A program made the position numbers and the translations under genes. Positions 16,932-26,057 of a DNA stretch of 64,000 nt are shown here, piece by piece. The DNA is from CAYGZQ01 sp964354375 [NCBI: uncultured Planctomycetota bacterium] (GTDB taxonomy: Bacteria > JAJVIF01 > JAPKYR01), in contig CAYGZQ010000004.1 of assembly GCA_964354375.1 (NCBI GenBank), positions 26,574 to 90,573 on the forward strand, written 5' to 3'. Position 1 is the stretch's first letter, and each line of letters starts with the position of its first letter. The notes below the pieces were generated by a model. It saw nothing but the letters and a program-made list of their open reading frames with translations. It was not told the origin of the DNA and did no database searches.

Positions 16932-17797
16932 AACGCTACCTTGCACCTTACGAGGGTTCAGAGTTGTCGAAGGCTGCACTGCGGTACGCGATACAGTTCG
17001 CGCGCGGTGTTCCCGGTGTGATCAGCATCCTGTACGTCGCCGACGAACGCCTGCTGGCCAATCCCCTGTTCGACATCACCGTCCTCGCCCTTCAGGGCAT
17101 CGGCACGCTTGGGGACCTGCTCCCGCGCGAGCGCGCCAAGCTCGAACTCAAGGCCAGGCTCCTCGCACGCGGAGACGATCTCCTCAAAGAACTCACCTCC
17201 TGGCCCGAATTGAAGCCTGACTCGCCCGATCCTGTGGAGTATTCCGCGAAGGTCGAATCCGGCAATCCCCCGAAACTGCTGAGTGACTACACCGAGAACT
17301 ACGATGTCGTTTTCATGGGCCTGTGGGGGGAGATGCACAATTACAAGGCCGGGTTGTGGGGGGGTACAAGCGAGACCGTCATCCGCAGAGGCGTCTGTCC
17401 GGTGTTCCTCGCCACCGGCGATTTCAAGCCGATCGATTGGGTCATTGTCGGGTTCGACAACTGCCCGCGAAGCCGGCAGGCGCTCGCGTGGGCCGGAATG
17501 ATCGGCGAAAGCATGCACGTGCCGGTGGACGTCATCACGAGCGGGACCGATGCGAAGTGGCGCGAGGGCGTCATTGAGGAAGCCCATGAGATCTCCGGTT
17601 CGTTCGACACACAATTTACATATCAAGAAACCGAGATGCATCCGGCGAAAGCCGTCCTCGCCGCCAGCTCGCGGAAACCGCAGGCGCTCATCTGCCTGGG
17701 AGCGTTCGGAGACCAACCCATCAGGGAGCTCTTCCTGGGATCGGTCGCAGAGGAAGTCCTCCGGCGCGCTCTCGCTCCCGTCCTGCTCCTCAAGTAA
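16928..17797 (+). CDS. Tandem universal stress protein (UspA-like, two domains)
   Basis: This encodes 289 residues from a GTG start. Two Usp folds lie in tandem. Domain 1 (1-155) opens R-Y-L-A-P-Y-E-G-S-E and closes G-L-W-G-G-T-S-E-T-V-I. Domain 2 (about 165-289) opens W-V-I-V-G-F-D and closes G-A-F-G-x(8)-L-G-S-V-A-E-E-V, the G-2x-G-9x-G(S/T) nucleotide-binding signature. It probably binds ATP and acts as a stress or energy sensor. Four-base overlap with the Wzz-like gene implies coupled production, and hence a possible link between energy state and polysaccharide export. Confidence 0.9.
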   Translation: MKRYLAPYEGSELSKAALRYAIQFARGVPGVISILYVADERLLANPLFDITVLALQGIGTLGDLLPRERAKLELKARLLARGDDLLKELTSWPELKPDSPDPVEYSAKVESGNPPKLLSDYTENYDVVFMGLWGEMHNYKAGLWGGTSETVIRRGVCPVFLATGDFKPIDWVIVGFDNCPRSRQALAWAGMIGESMHVPVDVITSGTDAKWREGVIEEAHEISGSFDTQFTYQETEMHPAKAVLAASSRKPQALICLGAFGDQPIRELFLGSVAEEVLRRALAPVLLLK

Positions 17798-17818
17798 TCA
17801 ATGGAGGGCTGTAAGACC

Positions 17819-19186
17819 ATGAAATACCGACTCACCTCACTTGCCGTCATCGGGACCCTGATTCTTCTGGCTTCCGGATGCTCCAACAGCATCGACGCCC
17901 CCAGAATAAAGGACATCGTTCTCGATCCCCCCGGACCGGTCGCGCCCAACACCGACGTGAATGTCACCGCCGATGTCGAGGGCGGCAATCTCACCTACCA
18001 TTGGTCGGTATCGGGAGGTTATGCCCGCAACCTCGAGGCTCACTCGGGCCAGCAGGCCGAGCTGCCGAAGGTCGCGGTGACCGAGGCCGGATACGACGAT
18101 GTCGGGGAGGTCCTCGATGATTTCGATTTCCCCTACTACAACCTCAGCCTGAATTCGATGGGAAACTCGGGCGTTTTGTCGCAGTTCGACGCCATCTTCA
18201 TAAACTCGTCTCTCGAAATCAGCGTCACAGGCTCCGAGCTTGCGCTCAGATCGTGGGTCCAGGACGGCGGCGCGCTCTATCTGAGCGGGACGGCGTACGA
18301 TTACCTCCCCAAGCTCTGGCCCGACGTCGTCACTTTCCCTGAGCCGGAGCCATATGCCGGCAGCGCCAACACGTACGGCGAGATCATCAGCGCGCAGATC
18401 CTCGATAAGGCCACTGCCGCGGCTCTCGGCATAACGACCCTGAACGTGGAATATCCCGACTACCCCTGGCCCCCCGTCATCGCCACGACCTATCCCGCCA
18501 GGATTATCGCCACAGCCGACGCTTCCGATGTCGTGGACATTTCTGCCATCACGAACCTTCCTCCCGGCGAGGACTTCAGCAGCATGCCCATCTCCGTGTC
18601 TTTCCCCTATGGCGACGGCATGGTGCTGTTCACGAACAAGCATTACCAGGACGGACTGGCGGCATTCGACCTCGGCCTTGTTCAGTACATGGTCGCGAGC
18701 GTAGCCATTTTCCCGATCACCAAGATTTCTCACACACTGATCGACCTGGGGGGCTATTTCCCCGCCACCGACTATGTGGGATTCATCGCGGAAGACGTCG
18801 AGCGGACTTACACGTTCGACCTCGCAGGTGCCGGCGATGTCTACATTGTCCTGAACGCTCCCGATGGGGAGTTCGATTTCAAGGTGGACGGTCCCGAGGA
18901 TTCCGATGCGGATGTGACCGGCACTGCCCCGATCAGCATGGCGTTCCCGGAGGTCACCGACGGAAAGTGGACGATCAAGATCAAAGCCAACGACACAGGC
19001 GATTTCGAGCACCTCCCGTACGCTCTGTCGATCGGAAAGCGCACATCGAGCGAAGAGCTGGTCACCGATGTCCCCAAGGTGATCTGGCGTGTCCCCTTCG
19101 AGCCCGACATCTACACCATCAGGCTGAGGGTGATCGACGACCATTTCCGCGAGGACGAGTTCACCGTCGGGGTACAGGTCAAGTGA
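17819..19186 (+). CDS. Large lipoprotein with DUF4350/GATase-like and beta domains
   Basis: This encodes 455 residues. The ATG at 17,819 lies 11 bases after ggagg, and the upstream ATG at 17,801 overlaps that SD. The signal peptide ends L-L-A-S-G-C. An N-terminal Ig-like domain (N-V-T-A-D-V-E-G-G-N, L-T-Y-H-W-S-V-S-G-G) precedes a Rossmann-like segment at about residues 90-300 (D-A-I-F-I-N-S, W-V-Q-D-G-G-A-L-Y-L-S-G, M-V-L-F-T-N-K-H) resembling amidotransferase-like folds used for binding in surface proteins. A C-terminal pre-peptidase-like beta domain (T-Y-T-F-D-L-A-G-A-G-D-V) follows. It is probably the last gene of the Wzz-Usp unit, before a clear terminator. Confidence 0.75.
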   Translation: MKYRLTSLAVIGTLILLASGCSNSIDAPRIKDIVLDPPGPVAPNTDVNVTADVEGGNLTYHWSVSGGYARNLEAHSGQQAELPKVAVTEAGYDDVGEVLDDFDFPYYNLSLNSMGNSGVLSQFDAIFINSSLEISVTGSELALRSWVQDGGALYLSGTAYDYLPKLWPDVVTFPEPEPYAGSANTYGEIISAQILDKATAAALGITTLNVEYPDYPWPPVIATTYPARIIATADASDVVDISAITNLPPGEDFSSMPISVSFPYGDGMVLFTNKHYQDGLAAFDLGLVQYMVASVAIFPITKISHTLIDLGGYFPATDYVGFIAEDVERTYTFDLAGAGDVYIVLNAPDGEFDFKVDGPEDSDADVTGTAPISMAFPEVTDGKWTIKIKANDTGDFEHLPYALSIGKRTSSEELVTDVPKVIWRVPFEPDIYTIRLRVIDDHFREDEFTVGVQVK

Positions 19187-19243
19187 AGACCGCTCAGGAG
19201 CGCCATGGTGAGTCTGTGCAGGCCATACACACAGGTGAAAAAC

Positions 19244-19268
19244 AAGCCGCTTTGTGAGCGGCTTTGTT
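19244..19268. terminator. Bidirectional Rho-independent terminator
   Basis: An 8-bp stem (aagccgct, 19,244-19,251, with agcggctt, 19,257-19,264) with a 5-base loop is followed on the plus strand by tgtt and on the minus strand by gttttt. It lies between two convergent genes and probably ends both the lipoprotein transcript at 17,819-19,186 and that of the large lipoprotein whose stop is at 19,297. Confidence 0.75.
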
Positions 19269-19296
19269 CATGAGTCCGGCTTATGCGGCGGTCAAT

Positions 19297-22200
19297 TTAC
19301 CAGCAACCATCAAGCATGTACTTGACCAGAAAAGCGTCGTCGCCACCATTGCTCGAGTGAATATCCGAATCCTCAAAACACGGTTCCCCGATAGGAGCGA
19401 ATTCCAGCGAGGGACTATACCAAAAGCCGGTGACGAATATCGCTCCGGATTCGGAGACAGAGAGACCGTACGCCTCATCATAGTCCGTACCGCCCCACGT
19501 TCGAGCCATCACGTAGTTCCCGGATGAATCGAACATGGTCAGATATGCGTCGTCCCAGCCGTTCGAGCCGTGCAAATCAGAACCGGGTCCCGGGTCGAAA
19601 TCCATATCCCCGCTATAGAACGTGCCGACTGCGAAGACATTACCGAGCCCGTCGGTGCCTACGTTGTAGGAATAGTCAGTACCCGAGCCACCCCAGACGC
19701 GCACCCATTGGTATGAGACTGATGAATCGAACTTGCTCACAAATGCGTCCGTAGATTCGTCCGTCGAGGAGCGCAAGTCGATCCCATCACCGGGATCGAA
19801 ATCAACGTCCGCTCCGTTGAAGAAACCTGTTATGTACACGTTCCCCGTATCGTCGACAGCAACCGCGTATCCTACATCCCAGTCGGCTCCGCCCCAGGTT
19901 TCAACTCCAAGCAGGTTGTCCCCCCAGTTCTCGAACCAGCACAGGAACGCATCATCGGAACCGTTTGAGCTCTTAAGAATGGTGCCGTATCCCTGATCGA
20001 AATTCACATCGGAGCCCCTGAAAGATCCTGTTGCGAAGACTATTCCCGTGTCATCGACAGCTATGTAAAACACCCTGTCATCTTCAATCCCGCCCCAGGT
20101 GCGCGCCTCCTCGAAATTGCCGGAAGTGTCAAACCAGCTCAAGAACGCATCAACCCCACCATTTGATGAATATAGTGAACTACTCATTGGATCAGGATCG
20201 AAATCCACATCTTCGCCACCGAATTCGCCTGCAACATAAACGCTCGACTGCCGCACCGCTATTGCCTTACCTTGATCGTCAGAGGATCCCCCCCAGGTCT
20301 TCGTCCAGTACCACGTGCCGTCTGAATCGAATTTGCTGATGAAAATGTCATGCGATCCATTATTACTCGCATGCCCGTCAAACCCTATGGTGGGATCGAA
20401 GTCAACCTCTCCGCTGAACCATCCGGTGACATACAGGTAGCCCAGGTCGTCCAAAGCGATTGCTTTGCCACGGCAGTCCCCCCCATCGATTCCGCCGGCC
20501 CACGTCAGACTCCACACGAGTTGCCCGGCGGCATCGTACTTCTGCAGCAACGCCCCGGAGTATCCACTGGAGCTGTCGTATATCTCGCCGATTACATAAG
20601 AATTTCCGTTTGCGTCGCTGACTGCTCCATTCAGGGATTCATAACGAGCATCGCCCCATGTGCGAGCCCAGCCGCCGTCGATAATGCTGAAGTCACTGTC
20701 CGAGACATCGAAGCCCGACGGAAAATCGACAGGCACGGCCTCCACTCGTACAGTGTCGCTCAGATCCGCGGGAACGAACCACTCGAAACTGTCCCCAACG
20801 GGGACATCCTCAGCAATCAAATTGTTGTCTGAGACGAAATTGTCCTTCGAATAGTAAAGATCGACGTTCCCGGTAACCTCGTACGACCACCACGTGATTT
20901 CTTCCCATGATCCGCATCCCCATTCCTCTCCGCCGTTTGGGGTCAAGATCCTTACGAAAGGCGGCGGCTCCACGATGCTGAAATAGGAATCGGAAATATC
21001 GGACAGAGGCGGGCTCGGACATACGATGCGCATGCTGACGGTGTCCGAAAGGTCGAATGGTATGTTATCCCAGACATAACTGCCGTCGTTCGATGTATTG
21101 ATTACGATAGTGTGAAGGTCGGCGGCAAAATCATCCTTCGAGTACTCGAGATTGACCGTCCCTCCGGTCTCGGAGCATTCCCAGGTGATTTCCCAGCTCA
21201 TGTATCCTTCGAGCTCCTCATCGCCGTTCGGACTGGTCAGAGAGATCCAGGGCTGGAACACCTCGAAATCACCGTCGGATATCGCAAAGACATCGGGGCA
21301 ATCGGCGTCGCTTATCTTGACGCGACAGGTGTCGCTGTCGATTCCGAACGGTACGGGATCCCATGGATAAAGGCCTGTGTTCGGCGTTGACGGTGCAATC
21401 ACCTGCGTGAAATCGGTTCCTGAATTGAGGGAGAGTTCGATTTCCACGTTCACGATGTCGGGATCGGCATCCCAGGTTATGTCATGGGGAGTGCCGGCTT
21501 TCCACTGCTCCCCGCCATCGGGCGCAGTGAGGTCCATCGACGGAGATGTAACGGCGAAATCGGCATCCGATGTGTCGAAGATATTGAAATTCCCGGAATC
21601 CATGATCCTGACACGATCCTGAGTACCCAGCGCATAGGCAGGAATGGGGTCCCAGACAAAACTGCCGTCATTGGGCGTCGGAAGAGAAATCACCTGCGTG
21701 TAATCTGCGCCGGAGTTCAGAGAAAGGAGAATCACAACACTTGGAATGTCGGCGTCCGCCTCCCAGGTGATCTCCTCGGAGCCGCCGACCTTCCATTGCT
21801 CGCCCCCGTTCGGCTGGATCACTTCAATCCCGGGCAGGGAAATCCCGAAATCCTCGTCGGACTCATCGGATGTACCCGGATTGTCCAGATCGCTTATCCT
21901 GATCCGGCATGCACTGCCTGCCGCTCCCGGCGGGACGGGGTTCCAGGAAAAACTCCCATCGTTCGGCGTCGAAGGTGAAATCATCTGCGTGTAGTCTGCC
22001 CCTGAATTCAAGGAGAGTGCGATCGAGACATTCTGGATGCCCGGGTTCGCTTCCCACGTGATCTCACCTGGGCCACCGACCTTCCACTGCTCGCCGCCAT
22101 TCGGGATCGTTACCTGAATCCACATCGGTTCTTCACTGGAGACTGCGAGCACGTATCGGAAACACGAGGTAATCTTGTCTGTATCAGCAGTGTTCGGAAC

Positions 22201-23367
22201 TCCAAGCGGATTCGTATAGTCCGCTGTGGAATCCTCGACTATCACCCACATCTCGTTTCCCACGCTGTCGTTGACATTATCCGCCGGAATCTCGACATGG
22301 TATGTGTACCAGTGATTTCCACTCGCTGTCGGTGTCATCTCAGCAGGGCTTAGTGAGTAGACCGCCGAAAGTACTGTGCTCTCGACTTTGATCCCGTAGT
22401 CTTCCATGACTCCGCCGTCAAGCTCGGCATCCCAGTCAAACACCTTGAGGTCCAGGATCAGATTCCCGCCCTTTGTAGAGGGATCGGCATAGTAAACCGT
22501 GCTGTTGTCCTCGACCTCAATATTCACTGCTTCCGGTGCGTGTGATGGATGAAACTCGGGAGCCGTGCCCGACCAGTTCGCCACTACCGCGTAGCCGTAT
22601 TTGATTCCCGGGTGAGGGATAGGGAATCTGATTTTGTAGTTGCGGGTATTCGAGGTCCCTGCGAGGAAATACCCCGTTTGAGGGTCTCCCGAATTCAGGT
22701 AGTCCCAGAGATTCTCGTTTGTCCCAAGGCCGTCTCCAAAGTACTTGTAGGGATTCAGCGTGGCGGTTCCCGTGTAGTCGGTTGACGCCAGCTTGCCGGG
22801 GATGTAGCCGAACATATTCGGAACGAGGAACTCAGTTGGGTTATACCAGCGCGTGTAACCGTCGGCATTCAGCAGGATTTGGCCGAATCCCTGTGCAGCA
22901 TAGAGGAGATCCGGATTGTATGCGAGTTCTTCCGCTCCGTTCCCTATGAATACTCCCCTCACATCGTAACCATCGTATTCATGCTGGCTCAACGGGTGCT
23001 TTATCGTGATGTCCAGGTCGATGTCGACATAGTTGGGTGTGGGTGTTGCCCCGTTGAATTTGATTTTCAATCCTTGTGGATCATTGTTCAGGAACTTAAC
23101 CACGTTCGCAGAGAATTCGGTTGACCGGCACGGGACCGCCTCGATGGTCCCCTCCTCAAGGTTGAGGAACAAGTCGTAATAACCCCAGAGAAACGCCTGT
23201 GGGGCCTCGACATTCCCGCCCCCTTCCGTTTGACCCGCCAAGGCTGCGGAGTTCCCGGTGGGCGTATCGGAGATTCCCGGAATGGTTGGATTTCCGCTTC
23301 CGTTGCAGGAAACCGTGAAGACCAACAGAAGCATCATGCACAGGAAACAACTCGAGCGCGATTCCAT
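19297..23367 (-). CDS. Giant lipoprotein: Ig-like repeats plus seven-bladed SBBP propeller
   Basis: This encodes 1356 residues, with SD aaggggt before the ATG. The lipobox V-S-C gives Cys21 as the lipid site. Residues about 50-400 form a domain containing Y-D-L-F-L-N-L and D-I-T-I-K-H-P-L. About 412-885 holds five tandem beta-sandwich repeats that each begin P-N-G-G-E-x-W-x-x-G and I-T-W-x-A, like Ser/Thr-rich GPI-type or Kre9-like Ig domains. About 885-1356 has seven repeats with T-W-G-G, G-N-V-Y-V-T-G and V-D-F-D-P-G, the SBBP pattern. Seven copies would close one propeller. It is probably a cell-surface adhesion or scaffolding protein, and I see no catalytic motif. GC is visibly lower than in the neighbouring genes. 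Confidence 0.85.
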   Translation of the reverse strand: MESRSSCFLCMMLLLVFTVSCNGSGNPTIPGISDTPTGNSAALAGQTEGGGNVEAPQAFLWGYYDLFLNLEEGTIEAVPCRSTEFSANVVKFLNNDPQGLKIKFNGATPTPNYVDIDLDITIKHPLSQHEYDGYDVRGVFIGNGAEELAYNPDLLYAAQGFGQILLNADGYTRWYNPTEFLVPNMFGYIPGKLASTDYTGTATLNPYKYFGDGLGTNENLWDYLNSGDPQTGYFLAGTSNTRNYKIRFPIPHPGIKYGYAVVANWSGTAPEFHPSHAPEAVNIEVEDNSTVYYADPSTKGGNLILDLKVFDWDAELDGGVMEDYGIKVESTVLSAVYSLSPAEMTPTASGNHWYTYHVEIPADNVNDSVGNEMWVIVEDSTADYTNPLGVPNTADTDKITSCFRYVLAVSSEEPMWIQVTIPNGGEQWKVGGPGEITWEANPGIQNVSIALSLNSGADYTQMISPSTPNDGSFSWNPVPPGAAGSACRIRISDLDNPGTSDESDEDFGISLPGIEVIQPNGGEQWKVGGSEEITWEADADIPSVVILLSLNSGADYTQVISLPTPNDGSFVWDPIPAYALGTQDRVRIMDSGNFNIFDTSDADFAVTSPSMDLTAPDGGEQWKAGTPHDITWDADPDIVNVEIELSLNSGTDFTQVIAPSTPNTGLYPWDPVPFGIDSDTCRVKISDADCPDVFAISDGDFEVFQPWISLTSPNGDEELEGYMSWEITWECSETGGTVNLEYSKDDFAADLHTIVINTSNDGSYVWDNIPFDLSDTVSMRIVCPSPPLSDISDSYFSIVEPPPFVRILTPNGGEEWGCGSWEEITWWSYEVTGNVDLYYSKDNFVSDNNLIAEDVPVGDSFEWFVPADLSDTVRVEAVPVDFPSGFDVSDSDFSIIDGGWARTWGDARYESLNGAVSDANGNSYVIGEIYDSSSGYSGALLQKYDAAGQLVWSLTWAGGIDGGDCRGKAIALDDLGYLYVTGWFSGEVDFDPTIGFDGHASNNGSHDIFISKFDSDGTWYWTKTWGGSSDDQGKAIAVRQSSVYVAGEFGGEDVDFDPDPMSSSLYSSNGGVDAFLSWFDTSGNFEEARTWGGIEDDRVFYIAVDDTGIVFATGSFRGSDVNFDQGYGTILKSSNGSDDAFLCWFENWGDNLLGVETWGGADWDVGYAVAVDDTGNVYITGFFNGADVDFDPGDGIDLRSSTDESTDAFVSKFDSSVSYQWVRVWGGSGTDYSYNVGTDGLGNVFAVGTFYSGDMDFDPGPGSDLHGSNGWDDAYLTMFDSSGNYVMARTWGGTDYDEAYGLSVSESGAIFVTGFWYSPSLEFAPIGEPCFEDSDIHSSNGGDDAFLVKYMLDGCW

Positions 23368-23557
23368 GTGACACCCCTTCGGCCCATTACAGCCAGATAT
23401 AAGAGATTACCGACCAACCGTCTGTGGAACTAGTCAGCTTAATCATAGTACTTCTTCTTTTGAAAATAGTAAATCGAGAATCCGGCGTTCTCCTTCGCTA
23501 TCGCGATTTCCTGCAATGAGGGCGCCCGTTTGAAGACCTCACCCGAAGACCTTGGAG

Positions 23558-23588
23558 GCGCCCTCACTTACGTTCGGGCCTTGGATAC
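23558..23588. repeat. Solitary copy of the CTCACTTACGTTCGG core repeat
   Basis: A 31-base match to the core of the tandem array at 1-152 (gcgccctcacttacgttcgg then gccttggatac), without its flanking 34 bases. Thus the core, not the 65-bp unit, is the dispersed element. A third locus is at 32,433-32,463 with three differences. Confidence 0.9.
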
Positions 23589-23665
23589 GGACCGCCCCGA
23601 CTCCCGCTTGCCGGATTCGGCGAAAAATGTTAACTTTCCACGGTTTCCCGGAACGGGTAACGTGG

Positions 23666-23694
23666 TGATAGTATGCCCGCATGACTTTGCGGGC
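23666..23694 (+). promoter_or_regulatory. Extended -10 promoter with overlapping palindrome, EF-G paralogue
   Basis: The sequence tgatagtat (23,666-23,674) is an extended -10 element. It abuts a perfect 7-bp palindrome gcccgca-N6-tgcgggc (23,675-23,694). The predicted start site, near 23,681, falls inside the palindrome, so this is a candidate operator rather than an RNA hairpin. The SD aagggag follows at 23,699-23,705. Confidence 0.45.
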
Positions 23695-23706
23695 CTCTAA
23701 GGGAGC

Positions 23707-25797
23707 ATGATTGTGGCTGACATTGAGAGCATCAGGAATGTGGCGCTGGTGGGTCACGGCGACTGCGGCAAGACCTCCATCGGGGAGGCCATGATATTCA
23801 ACATCGGCGGCTCGACCCGCATGGGCACCACCGAGGCCGGCAACACCGTGCTGGATTTCAACGAGGAGGAAATCGCCCGCAAAATCACCGTTTCCACCGC
23901 CTTTTATCCCATTCCCTGGAAGAAAAGGCAGATCACCCTGATCGACACGCCGGGTTATGCCGATTTCATTCTCGAGGCGAAGGGATCGCTGCGCGCCGCG
24001 GACGGGGTCGTGGTGGTTGTCGACGCGCTCGCGGGCGTAGAGGTCATGACCGAGAAGGCGGTCGAGTTCGTCGATGAGCTCAATCTTCCACGCATATTTT
24101 TCATAAATAAGCTCGATCGCGATAACGCCGACATCGAAGTCGCGCTCGACGCAATAAAGACCGTGTTTGGAAAGCCGCTTCTGATGACCTTACCCATCGG
24201 ACTGGAGTCGGGCTTCGAGGGTGTCGTCGACCTTCTGGGCAACAAAGCGTACAAATTCCCCGGCGACGGAAAGAAACCCGAGAAGGTCGACATCCCCGCC
24301 GATATCGCCGAGGATGTCAAGGCCGCTCACCAGGGATTGATCGAGTCAATCGCGGAGACCGACGAGCCCCTGATGGAGAAGTTCTTCGCCGAGGAGGAGC
24401 TTACGATCGAGGAGCTGACCGCAGCGCTGAGAAAAGCCGTCCTGGCGCGAGATGTTCTGCCCGTTTTCTGCGGAAGCGCGACGAAAAATATCGGCATCCA
24501 CAATCTTCTGGACGCGATGTGCGATCTTCTTCCCTCGCCGGTCGACATGCCTCCCAGGAAGGGCACAAAGCCGGGCACGACCGAGGAGATCGAGCGGAAA
24601 CCATCGGTCGATGAGCCGTTCAGCGCATTTTGTTTCAAGACCCTTATCGACCCCCATGCGGGACGCATGAGCATCGTGAGAGTCTACTCCGGCAGACTGA
24701 CGTCCGACCAGCAGGTTTACAACTCAATCATTGACGAAAAGGAGCGGCTGTCGGGGCTGTACATTCTGAAAGGCAAGGACAGGGAGCAGGTCACCGAGCT
24801 CACCGCCGGCATGATCGGAGCCATACAGAAACTTGCGGAGACGCGCACCGGTCACACGCTGTGCGCGATCGACAACGCGATCTCGTTCCCTCCCGTGCTC
24901 TATCCGCAGCCGGTCTTCTGGCGCTCCATCGTGCCGAAGAGCCGCGCGGACGAGCAGAAAATGTCCCAGGGAATGCAGCGAATCGCCGAGGAGGACCCCA
25001 CGTTCCATCTCGAGCGGAACGCCGAGACAAAGGAGCTCGTCATCAGCGGAATGGGCCAGGCCCACATCATAGTCGCCCTGGAGAAGCTGAAAAACAAGTT
25101 CGGTGTCGAGGTCGAGCAGTCGATGCCGACTATCGCCTACCGCGAAACCGTCAAGGGTACATCCGAGGCGCAGGGACGTCACAAGAAGCAGACCGGGGGA
25201 GCGGGACAGTTCGGAGAGTGCTGGCTCAGGCTGGAACCCAGACCTCGGGGAGAAGGCTTCGAGTTTGTGGACGCCATTTTCGGAGGATCCATCCCCAGGC
25301 AATTCATTCCCGCGGTCGAGAAGGGCGTGATACAGGCGATGGAAAAGGGCGCGCTGGCGGGCTACCCGGTTGTCGATCTGAGGGTCACCGTCTACGACGG
25401 GAAATATCATCCGGTCGACTCGAAGGAGATCGCGTTCATCACGGCAGCCAGGAAGGGTTTCAAAATAGGCTTCATGGAAGCGAAACCGATACTCATGGAA
25501 CCCATCTTCAACGTTCAGGTGAAGGTCCCCGAGGAGAATATGGGCGACATCATGGGCGACCTGACCAGCAAGAGGGGACGAATTCTCGGCACCGAGTCCA
25601 GGGGCCGGAAAATCATCGTCAAGGCCCAGGTCCCGATGAAGGAGCTTCTCAACTACTCAGCCGACATCAATTCCATGACCGGTGGCCGCGGGAGCTTCGA
25701 GATAGAGTTCAGCCACTACGAGGAGCTTCCACCGGACATCGCGCAGAGGATAATCGATGCACGCAAGTCCGCGGTTGCCGGCGAGGAAGAGGACTAG
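23707..25797 (+). CDS. Elongation factor G-like translational GTPase (EF-G paralogue)
   Basis: This encodes 696 residues. The five G motifs are visible: G-H-G-D-C-G-K-T-S, switch Thr in I-T-V-S-T-A, D-T-P-G-Y-A-D-F, N-K-L-D and C-G-S-A-T-K-N. EF-G domains II-V follow, with R-E-T-V-K-G-T, H-K-K-Q-T-G-G-A-G-Q-F and the domain V S-M-T-G-G-R-G-S-F. It belongs to the divergent EF-G-like group (tetracycline-resistance/FusA2-like lineage), not to the str-operon EF-G: no rpsL, rpsG or tuf neighbours are present and G1 reads H-G-D-C rather than H-I-D-A. SD spacing slightly favours a GTG start at 23,713 over the ATG at 23,707. It is monocistronic, with its own terminator. Confidence 0.93.
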   Translation: MIVADIESIRNVALVGHGDCGKTSIGEAMIFNIGGSTRMGTTEAGNTVLDFNEEEIARKITVSTAFYPIPWKKRQITLIDTPGYADFILEAKGSLRAADGVVVVVDALAGVEVMTEKAVEFVDELNLPRIFFINKLDRDNADIEVALDAIKTVFGKPLLMTLPIGLESGFEGVVDLLGNKAYKFPGDGKKPEKVDIPADIAEDVKAAHQGLIESIAETDEPLMEKFFAEEELTIEELTAALRKAVLARDVLPVFCGSATKNIGIHNLLDAMCDLLPSPVDMPPRKGTKPGTTEEIERKPSVDEPFSAFCFKTLIDPHAGRMSIVRVYSGRLTSDQQVYNSIIDEKERLSGLYILKGKDREQVTELTAGMIGAIQKLAETRTGHTLCAIDNAISFPPVLYPQPVFWRSIVPKSRADEQKMSQGMQRIAEEDPTFHLERNAETKELVISGMGQAHIIVALEKLKNKFGVEVEQSMPTIAYRETVKGTSEAQGRHKKQTGGAGQFGECWLRLEPRPRGEGFEFVDAIFGGSIPRQFIPAVEKGVIQAMEKGALAGYPVVDLRVTVYDGKYHPVDSKEIAFITAARKGFKIGFMEAKPILMEPIFNVQVKVPEENMGDIMGDLTSKRGRILGTESRGRKIIVKAQVPMKELLNYSADINSMTGGRGSFEIEFSHYEELPPDIAQRIIDARKSAVAGEEED

Positions 25798-25821
25798 GGG
25801 CTGTAAGGAGATCATCGAGAT

Positions 25822-25846
25822 GCCCCGGTCGACGGGGCGTTTTTTT
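25822..25846 (+). terminator. Rho-independent terminator after the EF-G paralogue
   Basis: The stem gccccg (25,822-25,827) pairs with cggggc (25,833-25,838) around a 5-base loop and is followed by gttttttt, 25 bases after the stop codon. A textbook terminator. Confidence 0.88.
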
Positions 25847-25903
25847 AGGCCGCATCCCCGTTTTTCCCGTTTCGGGTGGAACCAAACACGATCCGTTTAA
25901 ATC

Positions 25904-25912
25904 TGATATGCT
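25904..25912 (+). promoter_or_regulatory. Possible extended -10 promoter of the S55 peptidase-lpxC unit
   Basis: The sequence tgatatgct fits TGn-TATnnT. It would give a leader of about 140 bases before the ATG at 26,058, whose SD aggaga is at 26,045-26,050. No good -35 is seen. Confidence 0.35.
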
Positions 25913-26057
25913 GTGGCCCGGGAGCTCGCCTTTTGAGCTGCCGCTTGAGCGAGTTCTCCAGCGGACATCAATGGCGACACGTCACATTGACTTCGCGATA
26001 TTAATTGGACAGCATCCCCACCGAAAGGTCAGGGACCCCTCGACAGGAGACCGATAA

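Larger units (their letters stand above)
23368..23706. other. 339-base gene-free region
   Basis: This gap lies between divergent genes. It holds an AT-rich stretch (about 23,435-23,475) that could contain the promoter of the large lipoprotein, one solitary copy of the dispersed core repeat at 23,558-23,588, and the promoter and leader of the EF-G paralogue near 23,666-23,706. No RNA gene or conserved small ORF is apparent. Confidence 0.6.

Noticed and set aside
17837-19144. Minus-strand ORF of 435 residues over the lipoprotein at 17,819
   Set aside because: The sense frame has SD, signal peptide and lipobox. The antisense frame has none.
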